Source: Isoetes taiwanensis (Eukaryota; Streptophyta; Lycopodiopsida; Isoetales; Isoetaceae). Taken from it: a DNA stretch of 64,000 nt. Positions 1 to 11,395 of the stretch are shown one piece after another (position 1 is the stretch's first letter; each line of letters begins with the position of its first letter). The DNA is taken from contig JAJEKV010000008.1 in the NCBI GenBank assembly GCA_021234155.1, positions 6,784,445 through 6,848,444 on the forward strand, in the 5' to 3' direction. Under the pieces are notes generated by a model. That model had not been told where the DNA came from. It did not search any database and saw nothing but the letters and a program-made list of their open reading frames with translations. A program made the translations under genes and the position numbers.

Positions 1-63
1 TTGTCTGACAGTCCACTCATGAAGTGAATACTATTGCAGTGATTAGTATGTCAAACCTTGCAG

Positions 64-843
64 GACCAGGGAGATTGTACAAACACTGGGGTACGGCATT
101 TTCAGAACTGGTACAAACCAATGTTCTTGAAAGAGCTGCGGAAATTGTGGAATAAAGATAAGCTTGACCTACCATGGAATCGTGGTGATTATGCAGAATG
201 CAACACTTTACTTATTGATGACAGCCCTTACAAAACATCTGGAAATCCTGTAAGCATTCAAGAAAATTTCAAATACCACATCTAAAACAATCAGTCCAGT
301 GGGGTAAAGATGTTGTTGTCATGCCCAGATGTTCTCCTCGATATCACCGTTGCCTTACACAGCATCTGATGAGCAGGACAATTACCTTGGTAATTTTATA
401 TTGTTCATTCTATTCTAGAGCTAGTTTGATATTCCATCTGATGCAGTACTTGTATTGCTTTCCTAGTTCGTGTAATGAAGGTCTATTTGGAAGGTGTCAG
501 AGATGCTGAAAGTGTCCAGCAATATGTAATGTCAAATCCCTTGCCATCAAGTGTCACTGTTGATCCTGGGTGGATTTATCTGAAGCAATTATACAGCCCA
601 GGCTGTATTTATTTGCGTGAGTTTCTACTTTCTCATGTAACGTCACATCAGGACAGATGCAAGCAAGGAACATCCTTAGTTCTGTATAAGGGCTCAGCTG
701 GTGCTAAGTTGTTGCTGAATGAGGATAAAGAAATTGCAGAAGCGTCTTTAATTGTTTATGAAGGTTCAGCTGATGGCACATTTTCACAGAATACTCAAGA
801 TGCCATATTATCGCAATGCACGCAGGTGGCCACAATTGATTGA
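64..843 (+). CDS. FCP1-like HAD phosphatase, C-terminal exons (gene continues left of window)
   Basis: This is the 3' part of a plant FCP1/SCP-like (NIF domain) HAD phosphatase, a family that removes phosphate from serine or threonine, classically on the RNA polymerase II C-terminal domain. Three exons join in frame: 64-249 (after an ag acceptor, ending before gtaagc), 329-389 and 467-843, with introns of 79 and 77 bp and GT-AG borders. Seen motifs are DQGDCTNTG, KPMFLKELRKLW, the HAD motif IV region NTLLIDDSPYK, PYTASDEQDNYL, and VYLEGVRDAESVQQYV. The nucleophile motif DxDxT must lie upstream of the window. After the usual family end (DPGWIYLKQL) the frame runs about 80 further residues with a weak internal repeat (LVLYKGSAG, LIVYEGSAD) to a stop at 841-843; that tail may be lineage-specific or an unrecognised intron. 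Family assignment is firm; expression and the exact 3' end are inferred. Confidence 0.8.
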
Positions 844-1020
844 GGCATTGAACAGGTGATTCTTTCTTTTAGTGACAGAAGCATTTTAAAGAGGTTATGG
901 TCGGACAGAACACAGTTACTGCACTTGATAGGCTTATAGTAGTTTTTGTTGATTATTATTGCATACTGGTTGGCCACAATTGAGGCATTTAAACACGTGA
1001 TTCTCTGTTTAGTACAAAGT
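827..1020 (+). repeat. Imperfect direct repeat at the 3' end of the FCP1-like gene
   Basis: A block of about 45-55 bp beginning tggccacaattga occurs at 827-880 and again at 971-1018. Both copies continue with ggcattnaacangtgattct and a T-rich tract. The first copy overlaps the last codons of the phosphatase-like frame, so the stop-codon region was duplicated locally. Confidence 0.55.
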
Positions 1021-1794
1021 GCATGTATTCTGTTTTGTGCAACCTTAATGGATCTTTCATTTCTTGCTGGTATTGAGACTAATTAAAACATATAGGATTT
1101 TCACAGTGAGGCTTAAAAGTTAAGGCTTAAAAGTTAAGACAAAGGATGGCAAGCATTAAAATTTCAGAGACAACTAAAGTTGCATAATTGTGTCAGATCT
1201 GCAAGCATGTCCTTAAACCATGCAAAAAGAAATATGAAACAAATAACGTAGGAATAATCTAGGCCCCAGTCCTTTTGGCCAATTGTGACATCAATTTGCA
1301 CGTTTTTGGGTTGCCCGTAGGGGGCAACCCTCTTGTTGGAGGGTGGAGTGACGGTTCGAAGGCTTGGATTTGTTTTGAGGATAATATACCCCGGAATATT
1401 CTATGCAAGCCGTTGCGATCGGTTGGGCTTTTTTAGGGTTTTAGTGACGGCCAGTGACAGTTAGATGTGCGCGACGGCAGGAATTGTTCGAGTCTAGGGC
1501 AGTGGCACGAATGCTTCCTTTTCTTTCGTTCCGGCCGATCCATGGCAGCGGAAGCAGAATTGCAGGTGCATTTGCAACTGTTTAGCATGTTGGTTCCTCA
1601 ACTCTTGTTATGCTTCGGATTATGAAAGCTTGTAGGTTTCAATGGAGATGCGAAAGTTAAACTATATTGTAACGCCATGGACATGAATCCCTGCAACTTT
1701 CCCATGCAATGCTCACACATGCAATGCTCACACAGATGTTATTTCTTGGAATGTATGCCCAGGGTGTAATGGACATGAAATCGTGGATTTGCAG
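1021..1794. other. Region between host-gene fragments, with a GC-richer island
   Basis: No exon of a recognisable protein is visible. At 1309-1331 there is a short inverted repeat (gggttgcc and ggcaaccc around a GT-rich centre). Between 1300 and 1600 composition becomes GC-richer, like a plant 5' leader. An ATG in good context at 1542 opens eight codons (MAAEAELQ) followed by cag/gtgcat, which could be a first exon. Its phase (0) does not fit the next exon seen at 1795, so I do not call it a gene. Confidence 0.35.
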
Positions 1795-3313
1795 GGAATT
1801 TTAAGCTTAACATTGAATGCAATCATGCAACCTTATCTGGGCACAGGTGTGTCATCATAGAAGATACTTATTTTAGGTATTATTAGAATCGAGGGATTTA
1901 TGATTATATGAAATACTACAGCTACTACCGCGAACTTGAACTTGCTCGGATCAATGGGATGCTGGGTAATATTGATGCTAATACTAGCGATCCGCAAACA
2001 GGTCAGTGAATACCTGCATATTTTGAATCTTCAACTGTTTGAAATAATGCTGTTCATGGTTGTTTATTATACGCAGGATGGGATACAGACCAGTTTTTGA
2101 CTGATGTTAGTGAAGCTACACTTGTCATGTACTCAGTTATAAAAAATGTACGGAAGTTTTTTGAAGGAGGGTTTCCATTAGTTTAGAGAAGTAGTTCATA
2201 ATTACACAACTTATTTATGCACTGTTTGCCTTTTTCACAGAATGGGCTCGCTTTGGGCGGCTTCAATTTTGATGCAAAGCTGTGAGTACTATATTGCAGC
2301 ATCTGGTCTTCATCTGACATTGGAATGCAAAAGTAGCAGATTAGAGCACATTGGGAACGCTGTAAATATGCTGTACACATACACACACGCAAATGGAAAA
2401 TACCATCATAAGACAATGTTGTTTAGAATCTCTTGCTCCCTTACCTTTTCCAACTAGCTCCATTAGTGCATTTGCATATCTATACGTAAAAGATGTTCAT
2501 TGGTGGTCTAAGACGCACTTAAGGTCATTACTCTGGATAATGCAAGTTTTGGGGTCTAGCACAAGTAGCTTTTGGCTGCATATTTGCAATGTTGGATGTC
2601 AGGGACTTGTAAATCTAGATGAAGATGGAGGGAAAAAAGGAAACTTGAGAACTGAGGCATTTCTGTACGTTTTATGAGCACACTTTTAAGTGAAATTTGT
2701 TTTCATAATCTCTGTAGTCAAGGACCTTCATGCAACTCAGTCTCTTTGATACAGTCTGCAGTTTTTTACATCTATTGCACCAGATTAAGCAACATGTTAC
2801 TTCTCAGGAGAAGAGAAGCACAGATGTTGAAGATTTGTTTATTGTGCACATATCAGGAATGGACACTTTAGCTCGTGGTCTGCGTAATGCAGCAAAGCTA
2901 GTGCAAGCAAGTTTTGTTTTAAAGGAAAATTGGAAGCATTGCTATCTAAGAGTTTTACTTTTTGACGCCAGGATGGAGTTCTTGAAAAACTTGTGAAGGA
3001 ACGCTATTCTAGTTTTGACACACCGTTTGGAGTTTCTATTGAGGTACAGACAAGGTTTCCACTTTGCATATTCCATTCCGTTTAAATAGATTCCTATACG
3101 AGTTTGTATGCAGGCTGGAGAGCTAGGATTTGAAGATTTGGAAAAAAAGCATTTGAATGGGGAGAGCCCCGAATCTCATCAGGAAGACAGGTACTGCAGA
3201 AAATTAGACTTCATTTTGTAACCTTCTATATACTTTAGAACTCATTCTTGGTTTCTTACAAACTATGCATGTATCAGGAATTAGCAGAGATAATCTTCCA
3301 GTCTGCTATCTAG
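1795..3313 (+). pseudogene. Xylose isomerase, last eight exons only (5' half missing, two frameshifts)
   Basis: Plant xylose isomerase interconverts D-xylose and D-xylulose with two divalent metals. Eight exons match its C-terminal half: 1795-1846 (NFKLNIECNHATLSGH), 1922-2001 (ELARINGMLGNIDANTSDPQT), 2077-2147 (WDTDQFLTDVSEATLVMYS), 2241-2281 (NGLALGGFNFDAK), 2808-2906 (STDVEDLFIVHISGMDTLAR), 2972-3043 (KLVKERYSSFDTPFG), 3114-3190 (AGELGFEDLEKK) and 3278-3313 (ELAEIIFQSAI, stop). Metal-ligand motifs NIECNH, NID, WDTDQF and NFDAK remain. The intron after 2906 has a GC donor (gcaagt). Exon 2808-2906 is one base short for its splice phase within a GA run, and exon 3114-3190 is one base short in an A7 run, after which the alternative frame reads FEWGEPRISSGRQ. 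The upstream exons, including the first metal-binding Glu, are not found, so I call a truncated pseudogene; sequence error could explain the indels but not the missing half. Confidence 0.85.
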
Positions 3314-3566
3314 AGAGAATGGACAAGAATATATTAGTGAAATGTTAAAGCATTACCTTTTGGTTTTGCAACATGAGTATTTGCTTCAGCGTTAAAAGGG
3401 AGCATATTTATGAAAATAAGATCCTTTCCATGAATTTGGAGGGTCACAATAGATTAACATTAAATTAATATTAATATCAAGTTCTATTCTAATTGGTTGG
3501 GAAGAAACAATGACAAGATTGTGGTCCCATTAATAAGAAGAATATTTTAAACAAGGTGCTTTCACA

Positions 3567-5316
3567 TTGTGGGTTGCCCGCCAGTCTAAAGGGATTGATG
3601 CCAGACTACATAAAAAGAATTCAAATGTTCTTTTCAAGCCTGCTTTCGAACATGCTTCAAGATATTCACCATCTTTTCCTCTCTTGGGCAATTTGAATCC
3701 ATTGCACCATCTGGGGCTCCCTATGGATCTCAAGGAAGCGCTTGCATGTCAGACTGCATCTGAGTCGCACAGCCGCATGCAACCGGAAGGACAGTCATTT
3801 GCCAGGAGCATTGGAGTTAGGCAAGGTTGTCCTCTCTCACCCACACTCTTTGGACTTTACATTGACCAGTTGGAAGCCTGGCTTGCTGCCAATGGGGGGC
3901 GGTATCTGACTCACACACGGGTCATCCGGCAGACTCATCTATGCGGATGATGTGGACCTCTTGGCCCATACACCGGGAGGCGTCGGCAGCACACCTAGAT
4001 GCCCCTGGACACATTCTCGCCAAGCGGCGGACATGCGTGTCAACCCGGCCAAGACTAAGGTGGTCCTCATATCCTCCTCCACGTCATCCGGCACCTCCCC
4101 AGCTCACTTATCGGGGCGGATGGTAGAGGTTACACCCGGCTACAAGTACACGGGGGTGGAATTTCCGTCCCTCAATGTATTGGGATGCATCCATTAAGCC
4201 TTCGGGGTGGACCGAGGTTGGAAGGCGCCATGACGCAATGCAAAACAATAGTCCTGAGGTCGAGTCCGTCGACCGGGGCCACCAAATACACATTTGTTCC
4301 CGCAACCGTGGTGGAGCGATTCTTCATGGGGTCGAGGTGTGGGGCCCGGTGGTGTCTTTGGCGACTTGGAACAACTTAGAGCAGGTCCGAAGGCATTTTT
4401 TGGCGGGCACTTGGGGTCAAGCCCTCGCCCCATATCGGATCTTGTTGCAGAGATGATTCATGCCCCTACAAAGATGCCCTCGATAGACACATTGTTTATT
4501 TCGAAAAGTGGCCAGCATGGGCGACACTCGGCCCCGCGACTTGGCTTACGGCCAGGGCGATGAGCCCGCAACGGTTCGTGGCTTGTTGGAAGGACAAGAG
4601 AGCCCGTGGCTAGCTATTTGGAACGTAGACGCATATAGGTGCGTCCAGGTGCACACACGCGCCCGAACGGATAGGGCCGAGGGGGTACTTGGACTCTTGT
4701 TTCTGGGGGAAGCTCACGGGACCACCATGCTCGGAATGTAAAGGTGGCACACTACAAACAACACATAAACCCCACCCTCGTTCGAGGCCCACAGGCTCTA
4801 CCTCGCGTTCTCGGTTGTCCATGAAGAAGCGGGGATCATCAGCGGCCCATTCGAGCAGGGGCCCACCATCTTCGGCTTGAGACGGGTCGGTGGGTTGGAG
4901 AGCCGCGCCAGGACAGGCTTTGTCAATGTTGCCCGCTGGGGGTTGTTGAGGATGAAAGCCATGCCTTCTAGAGCTGTCCAGCCTATAGTCAGATTCAGGC
5001 TCGCTATATTCTCTTGGTGCGACACAGTGCCCCTACCGACGAAGCTACTCAAGACAGCCGGGCCGATCCCTTGGCTCCTACCTCCGGAGGTTTTGGATCT
5101 CTTGGGACTCACCCCTCGCCCTGGCTTCTACGAAGTGCCGGAATTCATGTGTTCAGATATTTGTAATAAATTGGCCAGCTTGTTGTTTGCGGCGGTTTTT
5201 CCCTCCTAAGGGGGGGTTTTTTAATCTGGGTAGCAACGGGCTTGCTGCACCCGTGTAATTTGGGTCCCATAGGCCGATTGGCCTCCGCGGACGATAAAAG
5301 AACCTTCCTTCCTTCC
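3567..5316 (+). mobile_element. Degenerate non-L1 LINE, copy 1: RT, C-terminal zinc region, 3' UTR
   Basis: This is a decayed non-LTR retrotransposon pol. RT motif B reads GVRQGCPLSPTLFGLYID near 3813-3866; motif C (YADDVDLLAH) follows in another frame at about 3943-3972; then come VNPAKTKVVLI, VEVWGPVVSLATWN (about 4338-4379), and a C-terminal block with HINPTLVRGPQ, LRLETGRWVGEPRQDR, and a Cys-Cys-His-Cys stretch (LCQCCPLGVVEDESHA, SCPAYSQI, about 4915-5010). At least four frame changes and several stops show it is dead. The 5' endonuclease part is absent, as in 5'-truncated LINEs. RT/C-terminal style is unlike the L1 elements elsewhere in the window and resembles the RTE/Jockey/CR1 group broadly; the clade is not assignable by eye. 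A second copy of the 3' part lies at 42236-43345. Confidence 0.75.
5262..5316 (+). other. Conserved LINE 3' end: hairpin plus (CCTT)n tail
   Basis: The 3' UTR ends with tttgggtcccat, a small perfect hairpin (AGGCC-gatt-GGCCT, 5271-5284), ggacgataaaa and a short CCTT repeat (5303-5316). The same hairpin and flanks end the second copy at 43288-43301, there followed by a different microsatellite (CATTCT). In several LINE clades the reverse transcriptase recognises a 3' stem-loop and the element ends in a short tandem repeat instead of poly(A); that role is inferred here. Confidence 0.65.
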
Positions 5317-7392
5317 AATTGCTCAAAACAATTCGTACAACAAACTTCATCAAATCTTCCATGCCCATTGTGTTTTTTGTCTCTTTCGCAGTAGGCATCC
5401 GCTTCTCTTCATTTTTCAACCTTAAAAGATATAGTTAGATAATCATTCATCCACTTCCAGATTGCATTAACGCACCACATACCATTTCAATAATTGTCTT
5501 TGATCCATTATTTGCTCATCTCCATCCAACTATAGTGTAATAAACATGGTGATGCGGCACAATGGGTTGCCTTTATCGTGTCTTAATGAATGTTTTTTCC
5601 ATTGTGGTGTACTCTCCTGCCAAAAACACATTCAATTACCCCTCAAGGCCCATATCTCACTGCACTCCTCTTACAATTCAATTTTCATTTCTATTTCTTT
5701 CAATTTTGGCATGCACGCCAACAAACGAATCAGAAGAGACGTTAACCAACAACCGTATCTGGAAACAATGATAAACTATTGAGCAACATCATGGCCATGA
5801 ATATTTTTACACAAAAGAGTGTAGCTGCTATTTAAAGTGACCAAACATCCAAACAACATCACTTACTAAGTATATCCCTAATTTTAATTCCAGATGCTCC
5901 CAGAACCTTTGTAACCATATTATCAATAGAAAAGAAAAGAAACACTAAATAAATGAAACCTCCACAATCTATAGAAATGTGTCCTTTGAACAAATCATCC
6001 CTCTCAGTTTTAAAAGCCTCATTGCAAACAACAAATCACCCCTCAACAACGATTACATAAACACTTTCGTATTGTACGATACGTGAATGAAGATGTTAAA
6101 ATAAAAAAAACTTTTGAACCTAGGCTAACAATACACGAAAGTTATTGCTAATTCCAAAGCTCTCCGAATAAATCTGCTATTAACATCCAATCCCATAGGT
6201 TTATGGCATACTTTTTACACACAATATTATTCGCCACAAGAACGTCCAGAGTAATTGCGCACGCATCAATGGCTCCTACAAAGGGCAACCCATTGATGTG
6301 TTAGCATCTTGTTTAAATTGCTATATGTAGCTAGATTGAGAGCCAATGCTCAGTTTTTTGCTCGGGAAGTGGTTCTGAAAGCAAGAAGAAGATAGTTGCA
6401 TGGGATTAATACTCGAACCATTCAGATGTTTATGGAACCTTGAAAAAGATTGAGCATGTATTATTGCTAGAGCGTGTATTATCTTTTGTAGGCCCTACGA
6501 TTGTGGCCCATAGATCCTATGCGCCCATCCCAAGTCAATTTGGGGTCAAATCAACCCCTGTTGATCCGCTTTTAAAGGGCGTGCCTACAGACCAGGCACC
6601 ATTGGTTAGTATCGTATACAAAGATTATGGTACGTATACAACACGACGCCACACCAATACAACACCGAATTGTAGACCTCCAGCATAACAGCAGCGTCCC
6701 AATGTGACATGAGCCTGGGGAATCGAACCCCAATTCGAATCCAATGCCACAACTCACCTGTTCATGCTACATTTCCTCACAATTATAATAAGCCTATGCA
6801 TAGGGACGATTAAACACGTGCCACTTACTGCCACTCCAAGTTGCAACGTTCAATGGCATGCATCCGATGATCATAACTACCTTGCTATTATGCCTATAAA
6901 AAGTTTAGTTATGATCTACAGAAATAATTTGAGAATTCCATTTCTTGTGTTATCCCACTAAAATAATTTCATATGCTTCCATTGCTTCTAATGCATAAGT
7001 TGGCAATTGAGTTATAGTAAGTTTGGCTGATCTATACTAAGTTCATGCCTGCAAAAATGTTCACGTGTTTTTTCATAGTCAAGTCTACAAATAAACGTTA
7101 AGTACAACACTTTAAGCTAATGCGCAAGAAGTCGAGTGGATAACCATCGCAGTGTGGTTTGCGCACATGGTTCTTTTGAATGGGAGTTATTTTACGTAAC
7201 TCCTCCAAGTGCCCTCCCCCAAGTAAAAATTGCTTCTCTTATTTTGTTGTAAAATATAAGTCATAATTTGTCCCGTTATCATTTGATCATTAACAGGCAA
7301 TTCTAGACACTTCCAGGTAGAAACACACATCTTATTCTTGTTTTGGCAACCCAAAACTCAATAATTAGATCGTAATCTATGTCTCCTTTTTT
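5317..7392. other. No gene recognised; AT-rich intergenic DNA
   Basis: Reading both strands gives only short frames without family motifs. Apart from the tRNA-like stretch listed separately at 6699-6782, I see no repeat copy shared with the rest of the window. Confidence 0.5.
6699..6782 (-). repeat. tRNA-like stretch with perfect T-arm (SINE head or tRNA relic)
   Basis: On the minus strand the sequence ggggttcgattcccc (6717-6731 on the plus strand) is a perfect five-base-pair T-arm with TTCGATT loop and fits the pol III B box. Upstream on the same strand, tgtagcatgaacaggtgag is a poor A box. No matching acceptor stem closes the cloverleaf, so it is more likely a SINE head or dead tRNA than a working tRNA gene. 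Confidence 0.35.
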
Positions 7393-8680
7393 ATGAATGA
7401 TTACGGGAATACCAGTTTGTATGAAGAGGAAAATAGACTCAAGATTGAAATTAAACACGTTGAAGAATATCAAGCTAGAGGGATGGCTCTCAGAGCCAAG
7501 ATTACTTATGCAAAAGAGTTAGATAATTCTTCTTCTGTCTTTTTCTTTAAAAAGGACAAATCAAGGCTACTCAATAATGCTATTACTCAAGTTAAGGATG
7601 ATTTAGGGAATATTATTCTTGATGACCAATCTGTCAGAGATCACTTTTATAGTAAATATAAAAACCTATTTAAAGAAGATTTGTATCAAAACCAAACGAT
7701 CGATGCTCAATTTCAGATCTTTAGCTCTATCAGGTATTCTCAAACTATGTCCTTAGATGTCCTGGGGAGAATGTTATTTTTAAGGCCATTGTGAAGATGA
7801 AACATGGCAAGATTCCTAGCCCTGATGGATTTCCCCCAAAATTCTTTGTAGAATTTTGGGATATCTTCAAATATGACCTAACTATATTTTTTAGATGATA
7901 CTGGTTCTCTATAGATCTACATCCAGCCTACACTTCAAGCATGTTTCTCTCATTCCCAAGGAGTCAAATCCTATGGTCTTCAGTGAATGGATGCCAATCT
8001 CTCTGACCAATACCACTTACAAGATAGTGGTTAAGATTATTACAGAGAGAATAAAATCTCATTTGCAAGATACTATCTCAAGTTGCCAGTCTGCATTCTT
8101 GTCCAAGAGATTTATCTTAGATAATTTTGTGGCTGCTAATGAAGCTCTTCATTGAAACAAATTGTCCAAACAAAATTGTATTCTGCTTAAGTTCAGTGTA
8201 TGACTGCATTAATTGGAACTTTTTAGAGCATACCATGGATTGTGTCGGCATTCATTTTAATCTAATTCAGAGAATTATGGGCTTAAACAACAATGCCTAT
8301 TCTGCCTTGATTATTAACGTGTCTCCTACTAAGTTCTTCCCCATTCAAAAAGGAGTTAGACAAAGCTGTCCTCTGGCTCCCTATCTTTTTCTCAATGTGG
8401 CTGAAATTCTTGCTAGACTCATATTTTGCCCGCAAGCTTCTAGTAAGATCATTGGCCTGAATATACAGTATGCTGATGATACCTTCATTATGCTCAAGGC
8501 AAAAAATGAGGTCATAGAGAATTTCTTTGAGTGTATCCATCTTTTTGTTATTGCCTCATGGGTTTTTCTTAACACGGAAAAGAGTTCTATTCTTCGGGAT
8601 GATCCAGATTCTATAGTGAATATCAAAGTGTTATGCCTAAATAAATTAACAGACCATTGTTGGATATTTGGCATGTATGC
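7393..8680 (+). mobile_element. L1-type LINE ORF2 remnant: linker and reverse transcriptase
   Basis: Fragmented frames reproduce, in order, the same protein as the central LINE ORF2: the pre-RT region (KSRLLNNAITQVKDD, about 7560-7605), SPDGFPPKFF (about 7822), EWMPISLTNTTYK and SAFLSKRFILDN (about 7985-8125), motif A region (CINWNFLEH), motif B GVRQSCPLAPYLFL (about 8353-8394) and motif C YADD at 8469-8480, then IKVLCLN. Stops and frame changes occur at about 7790, 7895 and 8155. The element is dead and divergent from the 15-23 kb copy. Sequence similarity ends near 8680, where an unrelated insertion begins. Confidence 0.8.
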
Positions 8681-8726
8681 TAATGTTTGGCATAATAGAA
8701 TGTTCTATGGGTTTGTGCCGTAGACG

Positions 8727-10359
8727 TGTTATGGTCGCATGTATTCTCTAGCCTAAGTGAATGGTGCACCTTCATAGATCTTCGGCTAGGGGTAACGGGG
8801 TCCATGCGAATAATAAATGTGGTGGCGACATTGTTTGTATGCATGGGGCCTTGTGGTCGAGATGGTTAGGATGGTTAAATAGCCATTGGGCCATCTAGGG
8901 GCTAGGGGCAAATAGCCCTTAAAGTTATAACATTGTTATAACGATATGCAACAATGGTTTTAAATGGCCATTGTTTAAAAGGCATATAAATGGTTTAAAA
9001 ACCATTAAGGTTTAAAAAGGTGAGCACCCCTTAAATCGGGGATGCCACCTACGATTCCTCCTGCAGCATGGATGGGCTGGTTTGGGTGAGACCTGGGCCA
9101 CCGGATTTTGCTCCCGCTGGATTGCCCAGCTGCTGATATGCTGCCACGTGGGCCCTGCCATGAGGGCAGGAGTTTCCAATAGATGGGCGGAGGAGGAAGC
9201 CGGCCTGTTACGGAAGGAAGGAGGCGGCAGAACAGAACTGGGCGGATTCAAGAAAAGAGAAAAAGGGTGGAGTGACTGGAATTGCAGAGGCGGGCAGCCG
9301 GCTGAGTTGCTGGGAGGTCTGGGTAGACTTTTGAACGGCGATTCAATAATCAGACTTGGTGTTCAGGTGGGTCTCCTGCTCTTGGTGGGAAACATTAAAT
9401 TAACCAGGGTGACTGTGGCAACCCGAAAGTACCTGAACCTAAGTGATAAGCTGGCGTACCTGCTCTCAGATCAGAATACTGGGTAGCTGGGTGAGCTTCC
9501 CGGTTGTTCACTCATAAACCCGGTTGGCCACTCATACACTGATTGCTCTTTTCTATTTATGATGTGTAAGCTTGGTGCTGCTTAGGAAGGCTGCTGGTCA
9601 GCTTTCCGATAGCAGGCCTGTTCTTGCAGCCACAAGCCCTTCTGTGCCATATAGATAATTAGACCTTGTGCACTGGTGAGACAAACACCTAGCATTGGTA
9701 TGGAACGATGTTAAGCGGGAATCGACAGTCCAGTATCACAAGAGCCTAGTTTGAGTATCATCATGATATCTAGCTCTGCAAGAGTAGTTGCAGAGAATGA
9801 AGAAGTGCGGAAGTACTTCTTCAAAGGAGTTTTATGCATTACATCCGCATGGATAAGCGTGGCTTATCTGGTACAGAACTATAGGTGCTAGTGAGGGAAA
9901 ATCTGTCACCGGTATGGGACGGTGTTGAATCTAACCAACAGTCTAGTAACTTAGGTTCTTAAGATGTTTGCAGTTTCTCCCTTCCTTTGGATCCACCAGC
10001 GCGGGGGTTCTAGACGACGTACTGTCTAGATATGGTGGGGTGTGTCTGCTTGGCAGATACTATGGTGCGTGTGGTGGACTCTATATGTGTGTTCTTGCAG
10101 TCCGTCAGTCGTTGCTTCGTGTTGACACTATTGGATAACTCTTGTGCATGTTACTAACACGTGGAAGCTTGTGCAGGCTGTTTGATAGCTGGCGGAGTGT
10201 ACGTGTGCATTTAGTTATCTGGTGTTGTCATCTTGTTATCTGTATACGTGGTGTTCATGTATAATAGCCTCGCGGGAGGCAGTACTTGTTCTGTGTACTC
10301 TGATGGTTTGATGTGAATACAAATCGAAATTTTTGGTACTAAAATTTTGGTTCGTAACA
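8727..10359 (+). mobile_element. Candidate solo LTR or other insertion inside L1 remnants
   Basis: This block separates two L1 ORF2 remnants. It begins TGTTATGGTC and ends GGTTCGTAACA, so its tips are short imperfect inverted repeats of TG...CA type, as in gypsy LTRs. It contains a TATA-like gcatataaatgg near 8980, a GC-rich leader-like stretch (about 9050-9320), and an internal imperfect repeat (gtatgg.acg.tgtt...cagtc at about 9698-9735 and 9910-9945). I find no target-site duplication (agacg versus caaag), and the L1 segment around the borders overlaps rather than simply resuming, so the boundaries are uncertain. Orientation is arbitrary. Confidence 0.35.
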
Positions 10360-10364
10360 CAAAG

Positions 10365-11395
10365 GTATTAAAATTGTTGAGTCAAACTACAGTATCACCC
10401 TTCTCGGTCTTCCTCTTACTATCAATAACTCAGCCAAAGGTGTACGGGATAGCATTGTTAACATAATTAAAAGAAAAAGCAGTGGCGTCAGCAAATCTTT
10501 GTCTAAAAGAAGAACCATTGTGGCTAACTCTATCTTAGTTGTAATCACATCTATTTTTCTTTTGTTCTTATTGCTAACAAGAATTCTTATGAATTAATTG
10601 AGAGATGTGTCAGAGATTTTATCTGGTCTGGTATGCACTGTCTTAATTGGAATGAACTGGCTCATGATAAAGACCAAGGGGGATTGGGATGCAAATTTTT
10701 GTCCAAACAAGATCAACCTCTAGGAGCTAAGTTTATCTGGAAAGCAATTAACAACTATGAACCTCCTGCCATGAGGTTTATAAAATTTTGGTTAAAGAAA
10801 AGTAGACCTTTTAACAGATCTAAGTGTAATCATGTTCTACCTGATTCTGCCTTTCAACCTTTTAAAGCTACTCCGAATACCTCTAGCTTGATGAGAAACT
10901 TATTTAAAGCTTAGAATATAGTGTCACCAACCTTTGATCACATGCCTAACCAACATGACAGTGTTTCCTTCTCTCTATTTTGGTCAACAGCTTTTAGCAA
11001 AAATGGTTTCTCTTATCTTGCTGAGGAACACCCTAAAATTTATAAGAAATGGTAGAATGCAGGCGTTTCTATTCTGTCAGATCTCCAGCTTATATGGGTA
11101 GATGGAGAAGTTGGAATGAAATGCAATGCCTTGGAATTCTTCTCAAACTGATAAGTGTATCTATAACCAAATTATGACATGTCTTGTGGGGACTATTGGA
11201 TGTACTATCAATGACTGTCCGAATTGAACACAGGGAAGCTGCAAGTCATATAGTGTTTCTAAAACCTATAAAGCTATATGTAGTAAAAAATCTGATAAGA
11301 TACCTTTGAAATGGAATATTGCACCTAATGAGTTTGGCAGAATTATAAAAAATTGTTGGAAATACTACTGTCAATCAAAAGTTACTGCCAAGTCA
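10365..11395 (+). mobile_element. L1-type LINE ORF2 remnant: post-RT and C-terminal part
   Basis: The segment resumes with ITLLGLPLTINNSAKG (about 10395), RRTIVANSIL, then GGLGCKFLSKQDQPLGAKFI (10677-10740), NTSSLMRNLFKA (about 10878), EEHPKIYKKW (about 11023-11052) and KPLKWN/CWKYYCQSKVTAK up to about 11395. Each block lines up with the C-terminal half of the central LINE ORF2 (for example GGLGCKNLHLQACSLAGKYI and SPLMRNLIMAWNK). Several stops interrupt it. It stops short of the zinc-binding end, exactly where ORF1-type sequence begins. Confidence 0.75.

Noticed and set aside
1542-1565. First exon (MAAEAELQ) of the xylose isomerase fragment
   Set aside because: Splice phase does not fit the exon at 1795 and the missing half of the protein would still be absent.
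4194-4433. Minus-strand 79-residue frame over the non-L1 LINE
   Set aside because: It is the antisense shadow of the plus-strand pol remnant (GVEVWGPVVSLATWN) in GC-rich DNA; no motif of its own.
6699-6782. Functional tRNA gene
   Set aside because: The T-arm is perfect, but acceptor and D stems do not pair and no anticodon arm is convincing.
9082-9486. 134-residue plus-strand frame in the candidate LTR
   Set aside because: Arises from a GC-rich, stop-poor stretch; Gly/Arg/Trp composition without domain or copy elsewhere in the window.
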